64,000 bases of DNA from Proales similis (lineage: Eukaryota; Rotifera; Eurotatoria; Ploima; Proalidae), in the NCBI GenBank assembly GCA_019059635.1, contig JAGVRJ010000008.1:1116001-1180000 (forward strand), written 5' to 3'. This document shows positions 22,168 through 34,734 of this stretch, piece by piece (position 1 is the stretch's first letter; the number at the start of each line of letters is the position of its first letter). The notes beneath the pieces are model-generated. The model saw only the letters and a list, made by a program, of their open reading frames with translations, did no database searches and was not told where the DNA came from. The position numbers and the translations under genes are program-made.

Positions 22168-25100
22168 TAGCTCGCTTATTTTTTAATGCTCAGCCTGCTC
22201 CTGCTCTTTTTGTTTGTATCGTATGTAACCGAGACGCTGCATCTGATTAGGAGCCCTTTGCTGTTTGGAAATTGCGTTCGAGCGGTGCAGTTAAGCGATC
22301 AACGACTCGGTTCGTTCAAAACTCCTCTAAAATCGAAAAATAGTTTTGCTATTTTGGACGTCAATACATCTTCTTAAACGAGGTCACTATGATTCTAGTC
22401 GACCTGAATTTCTACACTGATCCAGAAACAATGATAAATGTCGCGCTTCGCTGAGCAAAAGTCACACCAAGTTTGTGAAAGTGCTCATTATTTATCAATT
22501 TTACCGGCCTTACACTTTTTCCAACATCTTTGGTGGAATGCAAAGGTGGTGTACATTATAATGGCATGCATAACCGCCATGAAACAGCCGGTCTTGGCTT
22601 GCAATTTCGCAATTCAATGCGATCAGTTTACTGCATGATCGCCTTGCTATCGCTATTTTGCTCTCGCGCGCGCTCTATTTTTCGCTCTTTGCTCATTCTC
22701 AACGCAACATCGTCGTTTCGTGAACGATATGAACAAAACGAAACGAACACCCACCGCACAAGTTTATGCATTCGAATTGAGATCATTCTTGTTTTGTTTT
22801 TGAACTTAAGAAGCAACATAATTTCGAATTATGCTAATTAATATGGCTTACAATAATATAAAAAAGCTCGGTAATGAAAGAAGGCTCGGACGTGAAGAAC
22901 GATGGGTGCGGGTACCTTTATATAGAATGTGTGTCATATGCTGCTTTTGAAGTTATATAAGCTCCATCTGTGATAAAACCGCGACAGTATCAATTGATCT
23001 CTTTGTCTTTGAACAATGTGTAATGTATGCTTGGTTTAGTTCCTAATTATAGATAATTGAGTCAGTACCGATCAAGATAGAGAATAACTTTTTTAACTGA
23101 TTGTCAAAGGCTCCTTCGTTAAGACCAAAATGTTTAGATTTTTTTCGGAGGCATTTTATAATGGTGCATGCGCACAAGTGAAAGATTTTTAAAACTTTGG
23201 GACAAATCATTAACTTCAAATATCTCGATAATATAAATTAGATCGATCGAGTTTTGGATCAACTTTACAGTCTTTAAGATATTGTTTTGTGTTTGATTAA
23301 TATAATATTAAGCGAATAATAAAGCGAAGCAGTTTGAAAAATATCTATTCAAATAGAACAAATAAAGATACAATTAAATTGAAAGACTGGCATAAAAAAT
23401 TAAATAAAAACCTACTGATTTGAAAATCATTACTGAGGGAGAAGTCCAGAAATATCTTAGGCTAGCTTCAGTAGAATACAACTCAAAATAATTTTGATAA
23501 TAATGAGAGGATTGAGAACACTGAAAATCAAGTCTTAGTTCTCAACAACGCACCAAAGCCACATCAAAAAGCTTAGGATGCTATTGCTTCGATCGTTTGC
23601 ATTTTCTTTTGCATATTTGACTGCGCATCCCGGCGTTATTTTTTTCTCCACCTTTAAGAATGAATCAAACACGCAGAATGAAAGCAATCAAAACATTCCT
23701 TTGTTGGCTCGATGAATGTCTTCTTCTTTTCTTTCACACAACCTCTCGCGGCTCAAGTCATAAATTATTAAACAACCCAACTTATCTTGTGATTAAATGA
23801 TGTCGAGCTGAATATTATGTGGTCTGCATTGCTCGTTTTCGTCTGACACGTTTGAGCTCTTTGTTTAACCCTGCAAACGTCTCCTATCACAGCCCCTATT
23901 CAATCGATAAATTATTACTGTGGTCTTCACATTCGCGGCCTGTCTACCTCTTTCCGAAATTAGACTCCAAAATTTCATAAAGAATCTAAGTCAACGCAGC
24001 AAAATATGAAAATAGTCTAGAAATGGAAAAGGGCTGATATGATTGAAATTTAAGTACAATTTACACAATGAAACTTGTATCTTGTTCTATGCGTGTTCTA
24101 AACAAATATTGCGCGTCTCGTATCTTTCCGCTCAATAGCGATTATAGTAGATGTTTTCAATTAAACTTGGGACGAAACCATGTTTAGATCATTATGATCC
24201 GCCGATCTGCCGTTGATAAATGAGTGGCTTATGAGCCGATTCAATACTGACAATTTAAATTTAAAAAATTATTTTGACTGAGACGATGTTTAAAAAATCT
24301 CGCTTTAATTGGACTTTGAGGCTTCATCGAGGCTCGACCAATCAAGGTAAAAGGTGTTTCTTTTAATATTATTTATGGTAAAAAAATGCTTTTATCGGTC
24401 GGGACCAACGTATAATTGAAACTGCTTTTGCCGGTAGCTTATCAAGATTAACTCTGGATATTCACGGCGCGCCGTACATTGAAAGGACTTTGAAAGGGCG
24501 CCTCTTGGGTTATGTTCAATTAAATGAAAAGCCAATAAGCACTTGCAAATGCTCCTACTCATACAAAGAACATGCGGACCTTAAATTTGAGCATTTCAAG
24601 ACAATTCTTCTCGAACTGCGTACTGTGAAATGGCTTTTTCATCGTCCACCACCTTCTCTTCGATTTAACCACAAGCAAAAAGATCACTCATATCACTCCA
24701 TCAACTCGTCTGCACTTTATCTGCTTCAACAAGTCAGCGAGAAAGCAAAAAATTACTCTTAAGTCACTTAAATGCATTTTGTAATCTGAACCTCATACCT
24801 TACTGGCTTTGAAAAGAGCAAAATAGAGATAACGATTGAAAAGGAGTAGGAGTTCGTGACGAAGAGTTTTGTGAGTTATGTAAATCAATAGTTATGTAAT
24901 ACCTCTCGCTTCTCACTCTTTTTAAATCAAGCCCGCACAAGAGTGAATAAGTTTGCGAAAGACCCATTTTTACCATAAACTGGGCGTTCAAATTCGCATC
25001 GAACTCATTCGACAAACTGATCGTGTTTAAAGCGAGCCCAACTCTTTAACGACCATTCAGCATAGTCAAAACGTCATCATTGGCTCTTTTCATTCTATTT

Positions 25101-25702
25101 ATTCGCGCCCGACCCGGCTATGATCTAAAATTACATCAACGATTCGCACAAAGTATATTTGCTCCGAGACTTAAATAACTAAGCCGTGTCAATGAAGAAG
25201 TGAGAACAAAATAACGAACAAGTGATCTAGAAATCAGCTTGAGCTCATTCTATAGATAAGATTTATTTTGAGATGATACTTGTCTTAGAATCTTAGCCAC
25301 ATCTATTCCCGACACATTTCGAGTCATCAAAATCTTATATTTTGATTGATTTTTTGAATTTTAAATTTTGGTCCGAGAATTCAGTCTTTTCTGACATAAA
25401 GTGTTAATTAAAGACGTTTACATTCCTGACTAAGCTGTGACATATGAGACGCATGTGACGCATGAGTAATACCAGAGATGATTTCTATTTTCTTCGGTAT
25501 TTTTAAGCTCTGAGCTAGCTATTTTGTTCAGAGACCAACTGAGCTCTTAAAGAAGCATGGAATTTGTAAAAAAATTGAGTTGAGTCAAAATTTCACGTTG
25601 GTTTCTAAATTAACCATGGTTTTAGTGATGTTAATCATAGGCTCCATTGAACGCGCTAGTATACTTGGCATTCCGAAAAAATTCTCTGTATTTATTTTTA
25701 CT
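22168..25702. other. Long non-coding region between AFF and the next gene
   Basis: About 3.5 kb hold no exon I can defend. The part next to 22168 is presumably the AFF promoter. An open stretch at 24490-24762 (90 codons) has protein-like composition but no motif, no clear splice partners and a doubtful start; I leave it unannotated. Confidence 0.4.
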
Positions 25703-27935
25703 TTAGTCTCGACGTTTAAGTATTATAATAAAGCGACAATATGTCGACAAATAGTCACCTTTTGGTATCACCTGGTCACACATATCCACCAAACACATGA
25801 GCACATAATTGATTTTGGCAAAAATTTCCAAGTTTGGAACAGCAGCATAAAACCTATGTGACGGACTTGGCGGTGCTTCTACAAACACAGCTTTCTTATC
25901 CTGAAAATAGGCGGCATAGAAAATGCATTCTTTAAAAGGTAGCGGTACAGCAGTGATTAACACTCGACCAGGTATTATAAACCTAATCAAAACCTAGAGG
26001 CGATTTGCATTGCCTTGCTTAATATTTAAAAAAAAAAACGAATTCTCACTTGTTCATATTTTTGTATGCAGTACCTCTCACGCTCTGAAATATCAACAAA
26101 TGAGATAACTAGCTCGTTTTCATCAAATAGTGTATTGAAATCTGTCTTAAATTCGAATGTCATACAGCTTAAGACGGTGGTAGTCAATTGCTCCTTCACT
26201 TTTTTTCGTATATTCAGCGCCTTTAAGTGGCATTAAAAAAAATTAAATTAAAGGTGTTGACGAAGTTGAATCGGTATAGAACCAGCAAATTCTTGTGAGA
26301 ATGTGAGCATATGGAAAAGGTTGAGATTATGAATGAAAACTGGGCAAATAATCAACAAGTGCAAGCTTAGCGATTATTAATCAAAATGGCGGCAAAAACG
26401 TTCAAAGTTCTCTTTCAAATATAATGTTTAGAGGACAGCGAATAACTCAAAAGACGCAAGATTTAACTGCCCTTTAATCCTGATGAGCTGGTCTGAACTT
26501 TGGCCATCCAAGTCAACCATGGATTTATTGCGAAAAATTCGAAAGCGGACAAAACGCAATACTCAAAATATGGTGGTTGTTTATGACAATCTCGCTTACG
26601 GAAATGTTACCTTGCCATGCAAAGACTTCGCGAAAAACTGACCATTTACTCACCCATTGCGCCGGACGTTTATTGTTACTCAGTTGATTCGCATCATAAA
26701 AGTTCAAATGCACATATGATCCTGTCTCGTTCAAATAAGACCCTAGACGATTCACAAAACTTCCCAAGCTTCTTTCGCTTTGTTCACATTCCGTATCAAC
26801 CACAATTGCAATCTTTTTATGTAAATTTTCTTCCACATTCGTTATTTGACTGATCTATTAAAAAGGCAAAATAAATCAAAGAAAATTGGCGATCAATCTA
26901 GTATTACAGTTTTTTCAGTGAGCTCTAGCGATATATTAACGGGCGAATCGATATTCAAATCAGAATTGCTTTTTTGGTTGATATCTTCATTTCGTATGTC
27001 TGTAACTGGGTTTGCGGTTGATATAGATTTTAAAGAGATTATAGATTTTGTAGTTGAAGTTTTCTCCTTTTTTCGCCGTTTGCGTTTGCTCTAAATCAAA
27101 ACCTTGCTTGAAAATAATGGATTTGCTATGCTTTAAGTTAGAATTTTTCCGATTCTAGAATCAGGCAACGAAAGTGAGAATAAACAATACAGAAAATAAA
27201 AAGTTCCCAGTTTCAATCTTTAATTATTGATACGGAGGTTCACTAAATTCTATTTCAAGCATCCTTAAGGAATGCAAAGAAACTTGGAAAATTTAAAATT
27301 GAAAATGAATTATATTTTTTCACTTTCGTTGCCTGATTCTAGAATCGGAAAAATTCTAACTTACGGCAGCACAGATTAATTGATTTTGGTTCGAATTTTT
27401 CTTACATTGGAGACTGAGACATAATTTGTGCGCTGTATCGTTTTTTTTTCGTTATTTTCCCAGTCTACGCTTCTGCTTCTTTTTTTTAATTTCTCAGGTC
27501 CTTCAAAAACCAAAGACCGGCACAGTTCGTACTTAGAAATGTATTAAAACTATCAAAAAAATTATTAAAAACCAAAATGACCGTTATGATTACTGATCGT
27601 TTCGAAGCCTCGACTAAATCGTTCAAATCTTCTCCTTTAAGTTTGGCTACTTGTGAACGCAGCCTTTGTAGTTGAGTGGGGTTTTGCGTAGATTTACTGA
27701 ATTTTTCTACTGCATTCTTAGCCGCTTCTCGAAAGCTCTCGGAACGGTCCTTTTCATTTTTATTTACTAGCAGAACACTAACCGGAGTGCTTGTTCTTTT
27801 ATCTTGCACTTGCAAAGGATCAGCCAACCTGTTGGTTGGTTCCGATTCTTTTGTCAAATGGATTTTGTCTGCCTTATTTTTCATGTTATCATTGTTAATA
27901 TCGAAATTTGTCCTTGTGCTTCTTCGAGTATTCAT
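25703..27935 (-). CDS. Unrecognised multi-exon protein with basic N-terminus
   Basis: Minus-strand exons that join in frame are 27935-27594 (start MNTRRSTRTNFDINNDN), 27531-27406, 27090-26908, 26854-26611 and from 26561, then one from about 26220 to 26050, and a last one reaching the stop at 25703. Introns are 49-65 bases except one of 315 bases that houses an inverted-repeat element. The N-terminal 230 residues are disordered and basic (SKRKRRKKEKTSTTKS). A more ordered part follows: KKIAIVVDTECEQ, LNFYDANQLSNN, a stretch with VISFVDISERERYC, then PGRVLITAVPLPFKE. The 26450-26220 junction is uncertain. I do not recognise the family. The gene could be two genes; the exon phases favour one. 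Confidence 0.55.
27134..27363. mobile_element. Foldback/MITE-like element with 44-base perfect inverted repeats
   Basis: Bases 27134-27177 are the exact reverse complement of 27320-27363 (44 of 44). The 142-base spacer carries weaker complementary segments and a near-palindrome at 27259-27275 (GCATCCTTAAGGAATGC), so the whole could fold as one long hairpin. Each arm also contains the 12-base palindrome GATTCTAGAATC. There is no coding capacity, and I find no obvious target-site duplication. It lies inside the 315-base intron (27091-27405) of the surrounding minus-strand gene, whose other introns are about 50-65 bases. Confidence 0.8.
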
Positions 27936-28434
27936 TTATCGAACTACAGCAATCGTTCCTCATTGATTCGCTTAAATGTTTAATAGCCTTTATCACAATA
28001 TAGGGGCGATCATTCATTATGAAGCTAATGCATTATTAACAACACCTTTCGCCAGTTTGGAAGGATTTTTCATTTACTTGAGTTCCAAACTTAAAGCTTT
28101 TGAATTTTTAGAGCAAACTTCATTTTTTTTCTTTTTGTTGATTATTTCAAAGTCTGAAATGGAATTTTTTTAAAAGAATTATACAGGTAAACAGAATTGA
28201 AACATTATGGCTCATTAAGTCTTACCTGAAAGAAAATTATTGTTATCAAAAATTTTATCATGCAAAAATTGAACAAGCTAATAAAGATAAGCAAAAATAT
28301 ATTAGCATTAAGCGCCTAAATATTTTCGATAAGCGACAAACTGGGTTACGATAAAAAAGTGAGTCATTGACTTAGGATACTCGCATAGTTCGTGTTTTAC
28401 AAAATTGAAGCAGTTTTTCCCTTCGAAGAGACTA
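27936..28434. other. Divergent intergenic region
   Basis: It separates a minus-strand gene from the plus-strand dispanin gene. I see no coding exon. Confidence 0.45.
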
Positions 28435-28740
28435 ATGGACAAAGCTGAAGGAGGAGAGGAAGCAGTGCCCCTTGAATCACCTAAAGTCAAACCCCTTAAG
28501 TTGCCGGGCGATTACCTAGTATTTTCTATAATCAATTTGGTTTTTTGCAACATCATCCTGGGCCTGATTGCAATCATATTTTCTGTATTGACCAGAGAAT
28601 CCCTATTAGAAAATCGGGTAAAACGAGCAATAAGATATTCGCGATTTGCACTTATTTCAAATATTGCAGCCTTGATCGCCGGAATACTCACATATGTATT
28701 TGCTGTTGTTGCTATTTTCATTGAATTTTCCACACGCTGA
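28435..28740 (+). CDS. Small CD225/dispanin-family membrane protein
   Basis: The 101-residue single-exon product starts MDKAEGGEEAVPLESP and has the CD225/dispanin arrangement: a first membrane segment (YLVFSIINLVFCNIILGLIA) beginning after PGD, a conserved-type linker with an Arg/Lys-rich turn (ENRVKRAIRYSRFA), and a second membrane segment (about residues 73-96). The DYLVFSIINLVFCN start corresponds to the family's DY-hydrophobic-S-x-x-N-x-x-F-C-N signature. Members include IFITM proteins, proline-rich transmembrane proteins and SynDIG1; function differs widely, so no specific role is assigned. The longer frame upstream begins without an ATG. Confidence 0.85.
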   Translation: MDKAEGGEEAVPLESPKVKPLKLPGDYLVFSIINLVFCNIILGLIAIIFSVLTRESLLENRVKRAIRYSRFALISNIAALIAGILTYVFAVVAIFIEFSTR

Positions 28741-29287
28741 AATTATAGCAAAGCTTTCTCGTAAAATCATATTATTCATAAATTTCTTTTAAGATTTAAA
28801 TATGTAAATGATTCTAAATAAAATGTCCAACCAATTCTGAAAAACAATTCCGAAAACTTCATTTAACATTTGATTCACTGGCTTTATTAATTTTCGCATG
28901 AAGCTTTCGCTAAATAAATATAAACGAAAAAATACCAAAGAAAATAATATGAGAAATAAACTGGATTTAGGACATGTTCTTTTTTTTATACCCCGGGAAG
29001 TGCGTCAAATTGAAGAATATAAATCAGCTAAACGATAATTGTCTCATAATATATATGCTTATATACAGCTCTTCATTAAAAAGGATGATCTGATCAAAGG
29101 CTGCTTAGTTTTATACACTCACACACATGCAAGCCTATACTGACAAATGGTAAACCAAGCTCAGTCTCTCAGGGCATAAGCAGAGAATATAAGAGAATGA
29201 GAAAAGTAAAGAAAAATTAAAGAAAAAGTATGTTTAGTACTAATTTTGGATATCAATTGAGCATGATGAAAAACAAACGGTCTGATT
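28741..29287. other. Convergent intergenic region
   Basis: It is AT-rich, lies between the dispanin gene and the nuclear receptor 3' end, and contains no gene that I can support. Confidence 0.45.
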
Positions 29288-31670
29288 TCAAGTTGTATTT
29301 AACGAGCCGACGCTTTCAGACATGTCAAAGTGTTCATTTGATTCGGGATGAGTTGAAGATGCCGAGGAAAATGATCCTTGAACGGACTTGGGCGGAGTAC
29401 AGTCGTTTGGCATGCTGAAAACCTCTTTCATGAGAGGTCTCACATATTCTTGATTGGCCTTTTGAGTAACAGCTCGTTCGAACATTTTTGAGAGCTCGTT
29501 TACTTTACTTAGCTCGAAAATCATTGCTTTAAATATAAGTTCTGCGCGTTGTCCACCGTATTTCTCGTTCATATAAGAATAAAGTAGTGAAACGAATTTA
29601 TTCTGAAGCTGAAGAATGGATTCACGTTCTTCACTAGACAAGCTTTCGTTTGATGGGTCAAAAATGATAACTAATAACAAGATTTTGATATGAATCATGT
29701 CTCCTTGACTCAAATCATAAAGAGAATTGGTTATGCCGATTGAAATATGATAAATTTCACGACCGTAAACAGATTCGAGAGACTCAGCCGCAAACGGGGT
29801 GTCATCCGTATCTGGCTGCTGAAAAGTGTTAGTTTTTTTGTTATATGATATGACTCCATGTACTTGTAGAAGGCTCATCATATTTTGTTTTAGCAATTTA
29901 ACCATCAAGTCATGATTGAGGTCTCGAAAGTCTGATATAAGCTTGAAATAGAAAATAATACGACGCACACCCAACTCGGTAAGGTTAATTGTGGTATGAA
30001 TATCGTGACTGTTGTTAGGTAAGCCATGTGCCTTGACCAGTTGAATGGCATTTTCATAGGCTTGTTCAATAACTTTAACTTGTTGCCGTTGAGTTGCATT
30101 CATGCGTTCATTAATGAGCTGAGGCATGGAAAAAGCAAGTGAAGAGGCCTGTTCAATATTCGAGCTACGTTGCGAGGTTATAGCGGATTCAAGTTCAATA
30201 TTTTGCTTGCTTATGTGATCGTATGCTTGCTCGTGAAAAGATTCGCTCGCGCGCACGTGCTCCTTCATCATAAGTTTAACTGGCTTGGCCTCGTGACGAG
30301 ATTCTCTCTTAAAGCTGAGATTTACCGCTTGACACACTTGCTCCCTGATTTCTTCTTTTGACTCACGTTGATACAACTGGTTTGAACTAAGAGGCGAAGC
30401 GGCTGTTTCTGCTAAACTTGAACTAGAGTAAGCTGGCGTTGGCTCTGAAGAACGTGGCGATGGGTAGAATGCCAAGTCATTCATAAGTTCAACTCCTGTT
30501 TTGCTGTTAAGTAAATTTTCTGCTGCTCTTTGCGGCTGAAGGGTCGATAGTAGAGTAGAACTTAGAGATGGGAATGCTGCTTGACGAATATTATGCTGAT
30601 TATAAAGACTGCTCAGAATGTTTTGACCGGTATGAGTTTGATAAGCATGGTTGAAAAGTGTTCCATTCGATATTGGTGAAGGATTGGAACAAACCGTTGC
30701 TCTGCTGGGAAAAATAGGGGTAAAAGGATCTTTTTTGAATTCACCTTCGTCTCTGCCCAATCGCTTGTCTTTTGATGGCTGACGTCTTCTCCTTCGTCTG
30801 CGGCGAATTGGTCGAGATTCTGAAGGGGTCGATACACATATTGGGCTATTATCATAATCTGCTTCGTGATGATTTGAACTTGAATCGTTATCTTCATTAT
30901 TTGCTCTCTTTCGCCTATTTTCTTCTATTTTTCGTCTCTTTTCCTCTCTTTCGCCTTCGGTCATAATCCAGTCTTTTCGCATGCCAAGCTTGAAACATTT
31001 CATTATACGGCATCTCTTACATTTCTTTCGGGTAATTATGTTTATTTCACAGTTTTGGTTGTTCGTGCATCTAAATTGATTCTGAAAAATTGCGGAATAG
31101 TTGAATTTATGATGCTGTTTTTTTTAAGAATTAAACTAAGATTCTACTCACAATTGGCCGAAATGCATTTCTCCTAAAGAAAGCTTTGCACGATTCACAA
31201 GTTATTGCATCAAAATTGTAGCCGTTTGCAGGTGCACCGCATACAACGCAAACCAACTCCCCTTTACTCTTATCAGACTGGTCGATCTTGGAGCCGTCCA
31301 AACGAGGTCCATTGGAGTCGGATGAGTCTATTGTTTGATAGGCATTAATGCCCATTGTGTGACTGTTGCTCTGATCTGCTAGCTCTTCGTCAGTGGTGGG
31401 ATAATCTTCTTGATAATCTTGAGCAAAAGCAGCAGCCGAAGCTAGCTTCATTGTTAAGTCATGGCGTTTCATTAATTCAGATTGAGATACAAGTGGATGG
31501 GAATTAGCTGTAGCTAATGGTTGATTTAGGTTGTGCCCATGTTGTTGATGACGACCGTTATTGTTACTACTTGGATCTCTGGCCGATTCATGGGCAAATC
31601 CGAAGTTTGAAACTTGTTGTTGATACTGCCCGAGCACTTGTTGAAAGTGTGCGTTCAAAGTATTTTGCAT
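29288..31670 (-). CDS. Nuclear receptor of the NR1J (HR96/DAF-12-like) type
   Basis: It is a ligand-regulated transcription factor. Two exons (31670-31152, 31081-29288) join in phase 0 within the DNA-binding domain, giving about 770 residues. The first zinc finger is CVVCGAPANGYNFDAITCESC with P-box CESCKA, followed by KAFFRRNAF; the second is CTNNQNCEINIITRKKCKRC, and then RIMKCFKLGMRKDWIMTEGE. The ESCKA P-box and this order fit the VDR/HR96/DAF-12 group (NR1I/NR1J), whose proteins respond to sterols or xenobiotics. A long disordered N-terminus precedes the DBD and a hinge of about 250 residues, with a run of arginines, follows it. The ligand-binding domain occupies roughly the last 230 residues (helix with LYDLSQGDMIHIKILLLVIIFD near its middle). 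The C-terminus is Ser-rich; no clear AF-2 helix was identified. Confidence 0.9.
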
Positions 31671-33584
31671 TCTTTCGATATTTCCAACCTCTTAATGCTC
31701 AACCTTAATAAAATCAATTTTTACTTATAACTTGCGCATAGTCCGCTCTTGGCTGGATTCTGAAGGTTTGAGCCTGCTCCTAAATTATCTAAAGTAAATG
31801 TTTCTATTTAACTCTGATGGATAAAATGATACTGGAAGGTAGATTCAAGCAAGAAATAGGTATTTGCATAAGAAATATTTTGTACAAGCAAAACGGACTT
31901 GCTATACTGGTAATCAATACTGATGATTAACCTGAATATGATGGAAAAGAAAGAAGATGAATGAATGGGCTTAACATAATATAAAACCGAAAGGATGCAA
32001 GCAAGACTATAAAGAATGACTGATACATAGCATCCTGGTTTAACCAAAATGGGAGATGGAAGCGAAATATGTCGTGAAATGATTGCTATCGATTTTTCAG
32101 CTATACAGAAATGATTCAACTGAGTATAATGCAGAGTCGATAAGAACAAGGCTCATAAAGAGTGCTCTTTTGCGCCACCATTAGACCAAGGGAATCTCGC
32201 AGACTAGATTTCTCGGTAGAATGGGTTGATCTATGAAACATGAGATTGCATTCCAACCGAGAAAATAAATAATGGCGAGGACCAAAAGTGTTTTCTGGCA
32301 TCGTGACTAGTTCACTTGGTTTGTTAATGGTTCATAATTGAAGTCAAGGTAGAATAAGCACCATTCGGTCGTGCGACTGAATATAATTTAAAAAAATTAA
32401 ATTCAAAAAGTCAAAAATTTCTTGCTGAAAAGAAAATCTCCGCTTTAGTAGAGTCAGTTTTAGGCAAAGTTGATAAAAGCACCCGTTCAAAGCGGCCAAA
32501 CGCTGATTTGCTTCAAAAGTGTACAATCACGAGCTAGCGCACGCAATTCACTTGAGAGCGGGCGGGAAAAAAACTCATCGGACCAAATTCACGAATAATA
32601 ATGGTTACAGCGGCATCGAACAGGCCGACCTTATTCATAAAACGCTATTCAGCATACGCGTAGATGCGGCTGTTGTAAATTTAATAAATTTTTGTCAAAA
32701 TTTGCACTCTCTCATTCATTGCTTAGGTCCTTATAATAATTTATTTAGAGAAAATGTTGTTAACGTTCTTTTATGTTAAATTTGGAGCCGGTTTCGTTCG
32801 CTGCGGCGTGCTCCGCTAAAGTGCGAATGGGGCCACCATATTATGAAACACTCCCGCCTTTCTTTCACTCAGCTCATGAAATTGCTATGCATGCGAATAA
32901 ATCGATAAGAGGGGACGCGAGAGCTCTATTACGCATCGCTTACCGGCTCTTAGGCGATCATTAGGCACTTAAATCTAATCATGAGGTTGCACAAAAAAAA
33001 CTGATGACAAGTTTTGCTTTTTTACTTGCTTATCTAGATCTATAAAAACACATTGAGCCAGAATTCTTAAGTGTCGACCCTGAGAAAATTACCAAGAACT
33101 GAACATAGTAGCTTGTCAATCCATTAGACAGAAAAAAAGAGGTCGCGAGTTAGGGTAAAAATATGTCGGCTGTTAAGAGATTGGAATTTGGGCCATCAAG
33201 CGAGTCGTTCTAAAGCTCACCACTGCACCACTGACTTTGTTTAAAAATGATGCGGCTATCTTAGTAAATAATGATGATGAGGGTGATGTTTAAAAATGCG
33301 TTCGCCTACGCGCCCAAAAAGGCGGCTGTTAAAAAAGGCGACTTGGCTCCTAAATAGATTGAGGCCTAGTCTCGGTGCAAGAAAATAATTTTGTTCGAAT
33401 TGCGCACTGTGGCCTTATAAAATAAAAACGATGCACTCTTAGCTGACCAATTGTGAAGATGAATGATGCAACTGACGCGCTGTCCGGAAAAGAGATCACC
33501 ACTTTGCACTTTAAGAGCATCCAATCCATATCGGTTTAGCAAACAGTAACTTTGTTTCGCAAAATACCACAACTAGATGAAGCA
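31671..33584. other. Upstream region of the nuclear receptor gene
   Basis: About 1.9 kb have no coding exon I can support. A short direct repetition, AAAAAGGCGGCTGTTAAAAAAGGCG, occurs near 33313-33340 but is not an array. Confidence 0.4.
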
Positions 33585-33797
33585 CTAAATAGGGTCCAAA
33601 TTACAGAAAAAACGTTTTGTCAATTCTTGAACGAATCGATCTTGAAGTTCTCGTGGCTGGATGAATAAATTGGAATCGCCTTTTAAAACACAGTTGATAT
33701 AGTGTTCCACACAATCAATAGTCTTTTGAATTTTCTTAAATAAAAAAACACAAGCAGACACATGCACATACTTGATTATCCTGTTCATACATTCCAT
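33585..33797 (-). CDS. Possible micro-gene, unrecognised
   Basis: A 70-codon frame (MECMNRIIKYVHV...) ends in a well-balanced hydrophilic segment, CVEHYINCVLKGDSNLF...QPRELQDRFVQELTKRFF, that looks protein-like. An alternative model is a 56-residue protein starting at ATG 33792 and spliced 33772 to 33734 through a 37-base GT-AG intron, which is shorter than any other intron here. It lies downstream of CCDC138 on the same strand but is about 940 bases away. No family recognised. Confidence 0.3.
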   Translation of the reverse strand: MECMNRIIKYVHVSACVFLFKKIQKTIDCVEHYINCVLKGDSNLFIQPRELQDRFVQELTKRFFCNLDPI

Positions 33798-34734
33798 TAT
33801 AATTCACGCCTCTAAAAATCAATATAATACGCTCACGAAATAGAAATACGAAGTTTGCGCCACGTTTTTAAGACGCTCGAGTGCGCCCAAGAAAGAAGGC
33901 TCGAGAAGCGAAGGCATTGTACGCATCGGGTAATGAAATTCAAAGCGAAAGCTAATTTCCTTGATTCACCAAGGACTGAATTAATTCTACTGAAACGTTC
34001 CCTCTCATTTCTAAGGCCTAATTTCAAGCAAGGGCTGTCATATTGAGCTTATGATTATTTCAAGTTCTAAGTGAAAAGTAGCTTTGAGGGCACGCTGAAA
34101 GAGAACAATATAGCTCGTTTCTGAATGCTTGCTTTGAAAAATGTTAATAATATAGCGAACAACAGTTCGACAAACGTGAAAAGAACGAGAAGGGTTTGAA
34201 ACTGTTTTGCTTAAGTTTAAATCTGATCTAACATGAAAGAAACATTTAAACTTATGAATTCCATAGAATGTTTATATTAGCTTCTATTGACAAAAGCGTT
34301 AAAAATCGCTCGCTTTATTCTTCACGGCATATTGTTAAACCTCTTGCTCCTCACATTATCCCGAGTATTTATTCAGCGTGTTTCGAATTATGCAAGGCTC
34401 CTTCCACATTGCCCAAAATTGCCCATAAGCACTCAAACAACTATTGAATAATTGACTCAAGAACTTAATGCATGCTCAGCGAAACAAGTTTTTGGTTGAA
34501 AGTGTGCTATTAGGTCATATTTTTCGGAATTAACTGACATCTGTTGCATCGGCTATCTAAACAGTGACACTTTTTGGGAAGACAACCGCCATCAAAAACC
34601 ACGTTCCACTTTATCCTTTAATGATCATCTAATTAAATTGACTATGGTGAGTTACAATTTAATATTAAATAGGCGATAGGCGATGAAAATTCTCATAAGA
34701 TTAAATCATAGCAAGCCCATACACGCATACATAA
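33798..34734. other. Intergenic region downstream of CCDC138
   Basis: I see no coding exon. Short frames near 33833-34046 on both strands show no conserved features. Confidence 0.4.

Noticed and set aside
24490-24762. Open frame of 90 codons with protein-like composition
   Set aside because: No motif, no clear ATG-led start with a supporting context, and no splice partners; not enough for a gene call.
25703-26220. Resemblance to METTL9 (PGRVLITAVPLPFKE) or to an EME1-type nuclease partner
   Set aside because: The SAM-binding glycine motif of METTL9 is not found upstream and the order of the remaining segments does not match; the EME1 idea rests only on a disordered basic N-terminus. Neither name is used.
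27131-27364. The inverted-repeat element as an exact introner, with the GTAAGT at its end as donor and the AG beyond its other arm as acceptor
   Set aside because: The upstream exon frame meets a TAA before that donor; the donor at 27405 (AAT|GTAAGA) keeps the frame, so the element lies inside a larger intron.
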